Of a stretch of DNA of 44,872 nt, positions 24,843-33,567 are shown piece after piece; within the stretch, counting starts at the first letter, position 1, and each line of letters starts with the position of its first letter. The position numbers were made by a program, and so were the translations under genes. The notes beneath the pieces were generated by a model. That model searched no databases and was not told the DNA's origin. It was given only the letters and a program-made list of their open reading frames with translations. The DNA is from an uncultured Prevotella sp. (lineage in GTDB: Bacteria; Bacteroidota; Bacteroidia; Bacteroidales; Bacteroidaceae): contig URDM01000016.1 of NCBI GenBank assembly GCA_900546575.1, forward strand, positions 1 through 44,872. Reading direction: 5' to 3'.

Positions 24843-24932
24843 ATGATGATAATAGGTTTGATTGTATTGGCATGCGTTGTTTCAGTTGCACAGGCATTTG
24901 TAGTTAACAACAACATGTACCTTACAAAGTAA
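24843..24932 (+). CDS. 29-aa hydrophobic peptide, second of a tandem pair
   Basis: Encodes MMIIGLIVLACVVSVAQAFV, then VNNNMYLTK: one membrane helix and a short polar C-terminus. It has the same length and layout as the peptide at 24642-24731, with 14 identical residues, so a tandem duplication followed by divergence is likely. Its ATG is preceded by AAAGGATAACACAATT, resembling the elements before the first gene. The 111-bp spacer between the genes contains a second such element (GGATAACACAGTG). A strong terminator begins about 50 bp after the stop, so the pair forms a complete transcription unit. Function unknown. Confidence 0.72.
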   Translation: MMIIGLIVLACVVSVAQAFVVNNNMYLTK

Positions 24933-24980
24933 TTTGCTACTTCAATTAGTACAAACTTTCAATTCATATATATTTACGCG

Positions 24981-25031
24981 AAAGCGGTTGCACGAAGTCC
25001 CGAATGGGGCTGCATGCAACCGCTTTTCTTT
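24981..25031 (+). terminator. Terminator of the twin-peptide operon
   Basis: A 12-bp stem, AAAGCGGTTGCA (24981-24992) with TGCAACCGCTTT (25015-25026), is followed by TTCTTTT on the plus strand. Confidence 0.85.
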
Positions 25032-25043
25032 TGAACAACAATA

Positions 25044-25088
25044 ACAACGTTGCATCGCTTTCATTTATAATGAATGATGCAACGTTGT
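25044..25088. terminator. Hairpin downstream of murF-alr
   Basis: ACAACGTTGCATC (25044-25056) pairs with its complement (25076-25088), with an inner TTCATT/AATGAA stem. It lies 55 bp past the murF-alr stop. No strong T run follows on the minus strand, so its terminator role is tentative. Confidence 0.5.
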
Positions 25089-25143
25089 GTTGTTCTGTTG
25101 TTGTTGAATGTTGTTTTGTATCGTTTTCTTGATACAGTATCAA

Positions 25144-27618
25144 TTAGTCTTGATAGTACACTCTCTTGACACGGTTGCTGATGCCTGTCAGAACCTCGTA
25201 TGGGATTGTGTCAATAGTGTCTGACAATACTGTCACGGGCAGTTCCTCACCGAATATTATAACCTGGTCGCCCTCCTTGCAGTCAATGTCCGTCACGTCA
25301 ATCATGGCTACGTCCATGCAGATGTTGCCCACATATTCAGCCTTCTTGCCGTTAACGAGACAGTAGCAGTGGCGGTTGCCGAGATGACGGTTTAGTCCGT
25401 CGGCATAGCCGATAGGTATTGCTGCGATGCGCGAGTCGCGTGTCAGCGTTCCGCGACGGCTGTATCCTATGGTTTCGTTGGCTGGAATGTCGTGTATCTG
25501 CAGTATTGTTGTCTTCAGCGTGGTCACGTTGTTGATCATCGAATTGTCGCGTGAGTCGTAGCCGTAGAGTCCAAGTCCGAGGCGGCACATGTCAAGCTGG
25601 CGTTCGGGGAAGTGTTCTATGCCTGCCGAATTGTCAATGTGGCGCAGTATCTTGTGTGGGAATGCGGCACAAAGCTGCTTGCTGCCTATTTTGAACAGTT
25701 CAAACTGATGGGCTGAGAATTCGTCGAACGAGTCGCTGTCGCTGCCTACGAAGTGTGAGAATACAGAGCGTGGTATCACAGCCGACTGATGTTGCAGACG
25801 GTCGATAAGCTCAGGCATATCCTTCAATGGGTCGAAACCGAGGCGGTGCATACCCGTATCGAGCTTTATGTGTACGGGGAAGTTGTTGATGCCGTTCTTC
25901 TGAGCCTCGCGCACAAGAGCGTCAAGCAGTCGGAACGAGTACACCTCTGGTTCAAGGTCGTAGTCGAACATGGTCTTGAACGCCGACATCTCCGGGTTCA
26001 TAATCATTATGTTCGATGTGATACCGTTCTTGCGCAGTGTCACACCTTCATCGGCTACAGCCACAGCCAGATAGTCTACGCGGTGGTCTTGCAATGTCTT
26101 GGCTATCTCCACGGCACCTGCTCCGTAGGCATCTGCCTTTATCATGCACACGAGTTTGGTCTCGGGCTTCATGAACGAGCGATAGAAGTTGAGGTTCTTT
26201 ACAACGTTCGAGAGGTTCACTTCGAGTATTGTCTCGTGCACCTTCTGTACGAGCAGTTCGGTGATATTGTCGAATCCGAAGCGGCGTGCGCCCTTAATCA
26301 GAATCACCTCGTTGCGCAATGTCTCAAAGACAGTGCTGTGGATGAACGATGTAACATCATGGAAGAAGAACTTTTCGGGCACCTTTATCATGTCTGCATA
26401 ATCCATAATCTGCGGACCGATACCTATAATCTTGTTCACACCACGCTGCACGCTGAGTTTCGACACCTCCTTATAGAGCTGTTCGAGCGGTTCGCCCGTT
26501 TGGTATATGTCGCTCAGGATGAGTGTGCGCTTACGTCCCTTATGGTCGGGGCGGCGGTTCATGAAGTCGAGAGCAATGTCGAGCGAGTTGATGTCCGAAT
26601 TGTACGAGTCGTTGATGAGCGTGCATCCGTGCTGTCCTTCTTTCACCTCCAGGCGCATTGCTACCGGTTCTAGATTCTTCATGCGCTCGGCCAGAAGCTC
26701 GCGCGAGAGTCCGAGATGCAGTGCCACGACAGCAGTTGTGACAGAGTTGCGCACCGAAGCATCGTCTATGAAAGGCAAATCGTATTCGCTCTCTTCACCA
26801 TTATATATATAATGTATAGTTGATGTGAAGTCCTTCTTCTCTACATTTTTAACGAACAGTGCTGCCTTTGGGTCCTTCATCGACCATGCGAGGTTCTCGC
26901 CACGATAGTCAAAGCTCTTCACAACATTGTCTACAAGTGTGTCGTCCTTGCAATATACAATGGTCTTGGCATCGTGGAAGAGCAGTATTTTCTCACGACA
27001 CTTCTCCTCAAGTGATGAGAAGTTCTTCTGATGGGCGTCGCCAATGAAGGTCAATACGGCTATCTCAGGCTGTATGATGTCGCGCAGAGCGAGCATCTCA
27101 CCGGGTTCGCTGATGCCGGCTTCGAACACTCCCACCTGGCTCTGTTCGTTCAGAAGCCATACCGACAGAGGCACACCAATCTGCGAGTTGTAGCTGCGTG
27201 GCGAGCGAGTTACGTTGAGCTCGGGCGAGAGGAGTTGGTATAGCCACTCCTTTACAATGGTCTTGCCGTTCGAACCGGTGATGCCTACGATAGGAATGTT
27301 GTATTCGTCGCGGTGGCGTTCGGCAAGACGTTGCAATGCAACAAGCGAGTTCTCTACACGCAGGAAATTAGCGTCAGCATAGGTTGTGGCATAGTCCAAT
27401 GGGACATGTTCCACAACGAAGTTGCGCACTCCGCGTCTGTAGAGGTCGGAAATATAATTATGACCGTCACCACGTCCCGACTTCAGAGCGAAGAACAATG
27501 TCTCCTCGGCGAAGCACAACGAGCGGCTGTCTGTTAGCAGAAACCCTATGTTGGCATCGGCATTGCCGAAGCGGTGGGCTCCTATGAGCGTTGTAACTTT
27601 TTCAATAGTATAAGTCAT
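25144..27618 (-). CDS. murF-alr: Bifunctional MurF ligase / alanine racemase
   Basis: A fusion of two peptidoglycan enzymes. The N-terminal half (about 1-450) is a MurF-type ligase that adds D-Ala-D-Ala to UDP-MurNAc-tripeptide, with ATP loop VGITGSNGKTIVKEW and the substrate segment LINDSYNSD. The C-terminal half (about 455-824) is a PLP alanine racemase: the PLP Lys is in LVCMIKADAYGAG, followed by HIKLDTGMHRLGF, LGLYGYDSR and YVGNICMDVAMIDV. The 824-aa length and domain order match the fused protein known in Bacteroidetes. Fusing supply of D-Ala to its use is characteristic of the phylum. A -7 box (27651-27644) lies about 30 bp upstream. Confidence 0.95.
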   Translation of the reverse strand: MTYTIEKVTTLIGAHRFGNADANIGFLLTDSRSLCFAEETLFFALKSGRGDGHNYISDLYRRGVRNFVVEHVPLDYATTYADANFLRVENSLVALQRLAERHRDEYNIPIVGITGSNGKTIVKEWLYQLLSPELNVTRSPRSYNSQIGVPLSVWLLNEQSQVGVFEAGISEPGEMLALRDIIQPEIAVLTFIGDAHQKNFSSLEEKCREKILLFHDAKTIVYCKDDTLVDNVVKSFDYRGENLAWSMKDPKAALFVKNVEKKDFTSTIHYIYNGEESEYDLPFIDDASVRNSVTTAVVALHLGLSRELLAERMKNLEPVAMRLEVKEGQHGCTLINDSYNSDINSLDIALDFMNRRPDHKGRKRTLILSDIYQTGEPLEQLYKEVSKLSVQRGVNKIIGIGPQIMDYADMIKVPEKFFFHDVTSFIHSTVFETLRNEVILIKGARRFGFDNITELLVQKVHETILEVNLSNVVKNLNFYRSFMKPETKLVCMIKADAYGAGAVEIAKTLQDHRVDYLAVAVADEGVTLRKNGITSNIMIMNPEMSAFKTMFDYDLEPEVYSFRLLDALVREAQKNGINNFPVHIKLDTGMHRLGFDPLKDMPELIDRLQHQSAVIPRSVFSHFVGSDSDSFDEFSAHQFELFKIGSKQLCAAFPHKILRHIDNSAGIEHFPERQLDMCRLGLGLYGYDSRDNSMINNVTTLKTTILQIHDIPANETIGYSRRGTLTRDSRIAAIPIGYADGLNRHLGNRHCYCLVNGKKAEYVGNICMDVAMIDVTDIDCKEGDQVIIFGEELPVTVLSDTIDTIPYEVLTGISNRVKRVYYQD

Positions 27619-27643
27619 TTTCCGATAAATTGATATTATGTTG

Positions 27644-27651
27644 CAAACTTA
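27644..27651 (-). promoter_or_regulatory. -7 promoter element of murF-alr
   Basis: TAAGTTTG on the minus strand fits TAnnTTTG, with its 3' end about 26 nt before the ATG. Confidence 0.5.
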
Positions 27652-27691
27652 CAGATTTTCTCGCACATAAAGGCAGGTTACAGGAGATTTT

Positions 27692-29161
27692 TTAGCAAAG
27701 AGTTGTATCTGCCTCAATAAACATTGAATCGTCCATTTCGGCAAGCGACTTCTTCTTCTTGTTTTCTTTTGCACCAGCCTTGAGCAGGTTGCGGGCGGCA
27801 GTGATGATGCTTGCGCCACTGTCGGCGGTTGTAATTTTCAGTTTAGCGATTTTCTTTATAGTGTCGTTCATGCTTGTCTCCACGTCGCTGAATCGCATAC
27901 CGAAGTCCTGCACACGATCGATAACGGTGTTGGCGGCATCAATCATGGCTTGCTGGTTTTTGAGCTGTCGCACCTGAGTCCACATCATTTCCAGCACGCG
28001 CAGGTTCATGTACATGGTTTGCGGACCCAGTATCATCACTCCTTCGTCGTAAGCCTCACGCCACAGAGTGTTGTCGTTGAGCAATGCAAGGTTTAGCGCA
28101 CCCTCTATAGGCACGTACATTATGGCGAAGTTTAGTTTGTTGTATCCGCTTGGCAGATACTTGGTGTATTCCTTCTTTGCCAGTCGCTTCACCTGGGCTC
28201 TTACGCTTGCGATGTGCGACTTCATATATTCGCTCTTCTCTGGCGTTCCGTCTTCGGCGTTCATGTATCGCTCGTAGTCGGTCAGCGACATTTTTGAGTC
28301 TACCACAACGTGGCGGTTGTTGGGAAAGTGTAGTATGAAGTCGGGTATCAGTCCCTTTCCGTCGTCGCCTTTGGCAGTCTTTCCAGCCTTGTCTTTCAGG
28401 GTTTCCTGCGTGTCAAATTGTTCGCCTTCCTTCAGCTCGAGGTCTTCGAGCAGTTGCTTAAGTTTCAACTCGCCGAAGTTGCCTTGCACCTTTACCTCAC
28501 CTGTTAGCGCACGTGTCAGTCGGTCGGCGGTCTCGCCTAATGCCACACTCTTCTGCATATTAATCTTAATGGTTTCGTCAAGACGGGTTAGAGCTTCGCT
28601 CTGTTGCTCCTTCGACTTGTCGAAAGCCTCCTGCATATCCTTCAGACTTTGTTGCAGAGGGTCGATAATCTTCGATACCTGCTCCTTGTTTCGCTCACCC
28701 AGTTCTTCCTGACGGCGCTTCAGAATTTCCTCCGACGTGGTCTGCATCTGCTCGCGAATGAGCTGGAGCTGATTGTCCACCTGCTCCTTGTTCATCTGCT
28801 TCAACGTCTCAATCTGTTTGTCGGCATTGTCCTTTGTTTGTGCAAGTTGCTTGTCGTGCGAGTCCTTCAGTTCTGCAATCTGCTTGTCATGCGAGTTCTT
28901 AAGCTCGGTAATCTGCTTGTCGTACGAATCCTTGAAGTCAGCCAACTGTCGGTCGAACGATTCTTTGAGTTCTGCCTCTTTCTGTCTGTTGCGTTCGGTT
29001 TCAGTTTCGAGCGATGCTTTATAGTTGTCGGCATAAGCTTTCTGTACATCGCGTTCGGATGTCAGCGTCTTGATTTGTTCGGTCTGGCTCTTGCTTCCAA
29101 ACAGATATCCAACCACTGCCATAACTACAGCAGCAATGCCTAAAATAATGTATACTACCAT
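27692..29161 (-). CDS. rmuC: DNA recombination protein RmuC
   Basis: RmuC is a nuclease-fold protein that limits inversions at short inverted repeats. The 489-aa protein has one N-terminal membrane anchor (about 3-22), a long coiled coil (about 30-200), and the RmuC domain (about 225-440, with LIPDFILHFPNNRHVVVDSK and LNFAIMYVPIEGALNLAL). Residues 66-120 are five near-perfect 11-residue repeats of the form K-D-S-x-D-K-Q-I-x-E-L. This is a hendecad pattern expected to give a shallow right-handed coiled coil. It starts 32 bp after the DMT exporter gene and is probably co-transcribed with it. Confidence 0.93.
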   Translation of the reverse strand: MVVYIILGIAAVVMAVVGYLFGSKSQTEQIKTLTSERDVQKAYADNYKASLETETERNRQKEAELKESFDRQLADFKDSYDKQITELKNSHDKQIAELKDSHDKQLAQTKDNADKQIETLKQMNKEQVDNQLQLIREQMQTTSEEILKRRQEELGERNKEQVSKIIDPLQQSLKDMQEAFDKSKEQQSEALTRLDETIKINMQKSVALGETADRLTRALTGEVKVQGNFGELKLKQLLEDLELKEGEQFDTQETLKDKAGKTAKGDDGKGLIPDFILHFPNNRHVVVDSKMSLTDYERYMNAEDGTPEKSEYMKSHIASVRAQVKRLAKKEYTKYLPSGYNKLNFAIMYVPIEGALNLALLNDNTLWREAYDEGVMILGPQTMYMNLRVLEMMWTQVRQLKNQQAMIDAANTVIDRVQDFGMRFSDVETSMNDTIKKIAKLKITTADSGASIITAARNLLKAGAKENKKKKSLAEMDDSMFIEADTTLC

Positions 29162-29193
29162 ATTATATTGTATTGTGAAATGTTATAAGAAGG

Positions 29194-30087
29194 TTATTTC
29201 TTCGTGTTCTCTTTTCGTCTTGAAGCCATAAGATTCTGCAATACCACGCTTAGTATCACCATCGTAATGCCTACATAGAATGAAACGTTCAGCTCACGAC
29301 CCTCACCAAATGCAGCGAAAGCTATGAGAATGGTGTAGCACGGTTCAAGATTGTAGGTGAGGTTGACGGTGAATGCCGAGAGTTTCTTTAGCACAATGAT
29401 TTGCAGGAGATACAGACCTGCCGTGCAGAACAATGCAAGACACAGAAGCCACCATAGGTTGTCGCCTTCGGGTATTACCATAACGGGTTGTGACGAAGGA
29501 TAAATCATCAGATAGAACGGTATGATGATGCTCACGCCTATCAGTCCGCCAACCATCAGATATAATAATGCTGTGCGCGACTTGATGTCCTGGCATGCCG
29601 TCTTATTGGTTATGGCATATAGCGAGCATACGGCAGCTGATAGCACGCCGATGATGATACCCGTTCGATAACGGGTGTCGAACGAGAATATACACGCCAG
29701 TCCTACAATGGTGATAAGTGCCAGCAGCATATCCACAATCGAAAATCGCTTGCGTAGTATCATCGGCTCGAATATGGATGTGAAGAAGCAGATGCTGGCA
29801 AAACTCACAACACCGATTGATACATTACTCGCTTTGATGGATGCATAGAACAATATCCAATGCAAACCGAGCAATGTGCCGCAACCGGCTATTTTCAGAA
29901 ATTTCTTGAATTCAACACGTGGCAGACCCGTAAATACGAGCAGAATCATCGTTGTGAATACGAGTCGATACCATGTCAGAGTTGTCTCATTGAGTGTAAC
30001 GAGTTTGCCGAATAAGCCTGTAAAGCCTGCAAGCATTACACTCAAGTGTAGTTGTATGAATGATTTCTTCAATCCTGTTTGTTCCAT
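29194..30087 (-). CDS. EamA/DMT-family membrane exporter
   Basis: A drug/metabolite transporter-type permease of unknown substrate. The 297-aa protein shows about ten membrane helices in two EamA halves. The first includes MLAGFTGLFGKLVTLNET and TWYRLVFTTMILLVFTGLPR; the second includes SAFTVNLTYNLEPCYTILIA near 245-265. That last segment, with a Pro-containing helix, is a recurrent EamA feature. It is the first gene of a probable two-gene unit with rmuC, and its promoter is well formed. Nothing nearby indicates the exported compound. Confidence 0.88.
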   Translation of the reverse strand: MEQTGLKKSFIQLHLSVMLAGFTGLFGKLVTLNETTLTWYRLVFTTMILLVFTGLPRVEFKKFLKIAGCGTLLGLHWILFYASIKASNVSIGVVSFASICFFTSIFEPMILRKRFSIVDMLLALITIVGLACIFSFDTRYRTGIIIGVLSAAVCSLYAITNKTACQDIKSRTALLYLMVGGLIGVSIIIPFYLMIYPSSQPVMVIPEGDNLWWLLCLALFCTAGLYLLQIIVLKKLSAFTVNLTYNLEPCYTILIAFAAFGEGRELNVSFYVGITMVILSVVLQNLMASRRKENTKK

Positions 30088-30149
30088 ATTCGTTTGTTAT
30101 AAATTGAGCTGGCTAAATAATTATTATATGTGTAATTTTTTAGCCATAC

Positions 30150-30180
30150 AAAGTTAAACATTATATTCGAATGAAACAAA
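30150..30180 (-). promoter_or_regulatory. Promoter of the DMT exporter-rmuC unit
   Basis: On the minus strand, TTTG (30180-30177) and TAACTTTG (30157-30150) are 19 bp apart, an excellent fit to the Bacteroidetes consensus. The ATG follows about 60 bp later. Confidence 0.7.
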
Positions 30181-30231
30181 AATGAATTATAATTATTGTG
30201 TCTTTGTATAAGCGTTGAAACATGCGAGCTA

Positions 30232-30239
30232 TACCTTTG
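30232..30239 (+). promoter_or_regulatory. -7 promoter element of SusCD pair 2
   Basis: TACCTTTG fits TAnnTTTG, 29 bp before the SusC ATG at 30269. Confidence 0.55.
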
Positions 30240-30268
30240 CATCAGCAAAACCAAAAAAGATTGTATTC

Positions 30269-33200
30269 ATGAAAGGTAATCAAAAAATCACTATCGCACT
30301 TGTGGGTATGGCTTGCTTATGCAGCAACTTGCCAACCATGGGTTATGCAAAAGATGGAGGTGACGGAAAAGTTGTTCCTGGTATTGTGAACAGCAAGTCT
30401 CGTCACAATGTAAAGGGTACCGTAAAAGACTCTGACGGAGAACCCATTATTGGAGCAAACGTATATTTTGAAGGACGTAGCGGTGGCACCGTTACTGATA
30501 TTGACGGCAACTTCAGTATACAAGCCAGCGACGACGACGTTCTGAATGTATCGTACATAGGTTTTAAAAAGCAACTGTGTAAGGTTAATGGCGAACGTAT
30601 CAACATAAAATTGATTGAAGACAACAAGACCCTTAATGAAGTCGTTGTTGTAGGTTACGGCACACAAAAGAAGGCCAATCTTACAGGTGCTGTAGACCAG
30701 GTAGGTAGTGAAGTGTTTGACAATCGTTCGGTATCGAATGTTACACAGGCTTTGCAGGGTGCTGTTCCTAACCTTAATATTACGCTGACTGACGGCAAAC
30801 CTACACGATCGGCAAGTTTCAACGTGCGTGGTACTACATCAATAGGTCAGGGCGGCAATGCTCTTGTGTTGATAGATGGTGTGGAAGGCGATCCTGCAAT
30901 GTTGAATCCTGATGATATTGCCAGCGTATCTGTACTCAAAGATGCCGCTTCGGCAGCCATATATGGTGCCCGCGGAACGTTTGGCGTTGTACTTATCACA
31001 ACCAAGAATCCACAGAAGGAGCATACTTCAGTAACCTATTCTGGTAGCGTTTCAATAGAAAGCCCAGTCACAGTGCCTGATTTTATAACTGATGGTTACA
31101 CCTACGCTACTCATTTCTACGAGGCGTACCATGCTTATAATGATTATTCTGTTGACCCAAAGAACATTAATAAGACGCAGGAGTTCTCGCCTGGATGGCT
31201 CGATGAATTCAAACGTCGTAAGGAACAGGGCTTGAATGATGAGACAACTGTTGATGCCAACGGCAAATATGTCTATTTCGGCAATACCGACTGGTATGAT
31301 GCATTATACAAGAAGTCTACATTTGCTCAGAACCACAATCTGTCGGTTTCGGGCAATAGCGGTAAACTGAACTATTACATATCTGGACGCTATTATGGCT
31401 ACGACGGATTGTTCCGCTACAATACTGATAAATATGATATGTTGAACTTCCGTGCCAAAGGTTCTATTAACGTGTTCGACTGGTTGACGGTAAACAATAA
31501 CATGGAGTTCAGCAATATGAAATATCACAACCCGATGAATGTGGGTGAGGGTGGTTCTATATGGCGCAACATTTCTGATGAGGGTCACCCAACAGAGCCT
31601 ATATTTAATCCTGATGGTTCGCTTACATATTCGGCTGCATATTCTGTCGGTGATTTTATTTATGGTAAGAACGGCATTGATACCAACAATCGTGTACTGT
31701 CAAACACCGTTGGATTCACAGCCTCGTTCCTCAACGATAATCTGCACGTTAAGGGCGATTTCACCTTCCGCAACACCGATAATGCTAAAACGCAACGTCG
31801 TGTTCCCGTACCATATAGCACAATTGAGGGACAGACGCGATTGCTGAGCAGTCAATATAACGACCTTACAGAGACATCGAGCAAGACAGGTTATCTGGCT
31901 ACAAATATTTATGCTGACTTTGAACACACATTTAATGATAACCACTATGTAAAGGCTATGGTGGGCTACAACTATGAACAGTCTACCTATAAGGGCATAA
32001 GCACCTCGCGCAACGGACTTCTTTCGCCCGATGCCGAGAATATTAATATGGCATTAGGCGATGCAATCACCACTTCGGGTGGATACCAAAAGTGGCGTAT
32101 TGCGGGTGGATTCTATCGCTTGAACTATTCTTATTGCAACCGCTATCTTATTGAAACAAACGGCAGATACGATGGCTCGTCTAAATTCCCTAACAACCAG
32201 CAGTGGGCTTTCTTCCCATCTGTATCGGTAGGATGGCGTATTACAGAAGAACCGTTCTGGAAAGTTAGCCGCGACCTTTTCCCCGAAATCAAGCTGCGTG
32301 CTTCGTATGGTTCGCTTGGCAACGGTAACGTATCGCCTTATAGCTATCTCGAACTGATGGGCATCAATACCTCCGGACGTATCATAAATGGTGGCAAACA
32401 CAAGTATGTTAGTGCCCCGTCGCCTATACCAGACGGACTTACATGGGAGACGGCAACAACCACCGACTTCGGACTCGACTTCTCTATGTTGCGCAATCGT
32501 CTCACATTCACAGGCGACTATTATGTGCGCAAGACCAAAAACATGTATACTGTAGGCCCGACATTGCCCGAACTGTATGGCGCAAATTCGCCAAAAGGCA
32601 ACTATGCAGATATGAGCACCTACGGATGGGAGATTAGCTTGGCATGGAAAGACCAGTTCCGCTTGGCAGGTAAGCCTTTCAACTATGAAGTAAAGGCCAC
32701 ATTGGCCGACTACTATTCAAAGATCGACCGCTACAACAACTCAACCAAGAGCCTTGACGACTATTATGAGGGTCAGACTGTAGGTGAAATATGGGGATAT
32801 GTAACCGAAGGCCTGTTCCGCGATCAAGCCGACATTGACAGCCATGCATCTCAAAAGCTTATAAAGTCATCCAATAAGAAATGGTATCCTGGTGATGTTA
32901 AGTTCAAAGACCTCAACGACGACCATGTTATTGATTATGGCAAGAACACGCTTAGCGATCATGGTGACAAGAAGGTGATAGGCAACAGTCTGCCACGATA
33001 CATTTACAGTGTGAATCTTAATGCTGATTGGAACGGCATTTTTTTCTCGGCTTTCTTCCAGGGTGTAGGCAAGCAGAACTGGTATCCAAGTTCAGAATGT
33101 ATATTCTGGGGACAGTACAACCGACCATACAACAATATGCCGAAATGGCACGAGGGCAATTATTGGACCGAGAACAATCCTGATGCCTATCTGCCTCGTT

Positions 33201-33520
33201 ACTGCGGCTATAACAATTCGTTGAAGAGCACACCGCAGACACGTTACCTGCAGAATGTGGCTTATATCCGCTTGAAGAATCTTCAGGTTGGATATAATCT
33301 GCCAAAGTCGTGGATTAGCTGTCTTGCTATGCAGAATGCAAGAGTATATGTATCTGCTGAGAATCTGTGGTGTTGGTCGCCGTTATACAAGCACACCCGC
33401 GATCTTGATGTAACAAACATCAATGGTTCTGACCGCGACCTTACTAATGGTGGTTCAGGCGACGGTAACAGTTATCCGCAAATGAAGAGCGTGACCTTCG
33501 GATTGTCTGTAACGTTCTAA
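30269..33520 (+). CDS. SusC/RagA-family TonB-linked outer-membrane transporter (pair 2)
   Basis: A 1083-aa TonB-dependent barrel. A signal peptide (MKGNQKITIALVGMACLCSN onwards) precedes a carboxypeptidase D regulatory-like domain (VKGTVKDSDGEPIIGANVYF, then NVSYIGFKKQ). Next comes the SusC signature LNEVVVVGYGTQKKANLTGA. The plug carries VLKDAASAAIYGARGTFGVV, and the protein ends FGLSVTF with the terminal Phe of barrels. No STN domain is present. The start at 30269 gives the signal peptide; an upstream in-frame codon would lie ahead of the -7 box. It is followed 47 bp later by its SusD partner and then by a secreted EEP-fold enzyme, suggesting a small three-gene uptake locus. Base use is more A/T-rich than in pair 1. 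Confidence 0.95.
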   Translation: MKGNQKITIALVGMACLCSNLPTMGYAKDGGDGKVVPGIVNSKSRHNVKGTVKDSDGEPIIGANVYFEGRSGGTVTDIDGNFSIQASDDDVLNVSYIGFKKQLCKVNGERINIKLIEDNKTLNEVVVVGYGTQKKANLTGAVDQVGSEVFDNRSVSNVTQALQGAVPNLNITLTDGKPTRSASFNVRGTTSIGQGGNALVLIDGVEGDPAMLNPDDIASVSVLKDAASAAIYGARGTFGVVLITTKNPQKEHTSVTYSGSVSIESPVTVPDFITDGYTYATHFYEAYHAYNDYSVDPKNINKTQEFSPGWLDEFKRRKEQGLNDETTVDANGKYVYFGNTDWYDALYKKSTFAQNHNLSVSGNSGKLNYYISGRYYGYDGLFRYNTDKYDMLNFRAKGSINVFDWLTVNNNMEFSNMKYHNPMNVGEGGSIWRNISDEGHPTEPIFNPDGSLTYSAAYSVGDFIYGKNGIDTNNRVLSNTVGFTASFLNDNLHVKGDFTFRNTDNAKTQRRVPVPYSTIEGQTRLLSSQYNDLTETSSKTGYLATNIYADFEHTFNDNHYVKAMVGYNYEQSTYKGISTSRNGLLSPDAENINMALGDAITTSGGYQKWRIAGGFYRLNYSYCNRYLIETNGRYDGSSKFPNNQQWAFFPSVSVGWRITEEPFWKVSRDLFPEIKLRASYGSLGNGNVSPYSYLELMGINTSGRIINGGKHKYVSAPSPIPDGLTWETATTTDFGLDFSMLRNRLTFTGDYYVRKTKNMYTVGPTLPELYGANSPKGNYADMSTYGWEISLAWKDQFRLAGKPFNYEVKATLADYYSKIDRYNNSTKSLDDYYEGQTVGEIWGYVTEGLFRDQADIDSHASQKLIKSSNKKWYPGDVKFKDLNDDHVIDYGKNTLSDHGDKKVIGNSLPRYIYSVNLNADWNGIFFSAFFQGVGKQNWYPSSECIFWGQYNRPYNNMPKWHEGNYWTENNPDAYLPRYCGYNNSLKSTPQTRYLQNVAYIRLKNLQVGYNLPKSWISCLAMQNARVYVSAENLWCWSPLYKHTRDLDVTNINGSDRDLTNGGSGDGNSYPQMKSVTFGLSVTF

Positions 33521-33567
33521 CAACTTTACGCAATATAAAGAAAACAGAATGTAAAAAGAAACAAATT

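Noticed and set aside
25789..26673. 294-codon plus-strand open frame inside murF-alr
   Set aside because: It is the complement of the clearly homologous fused MurF-Alr gene and has no recognisable protein features.
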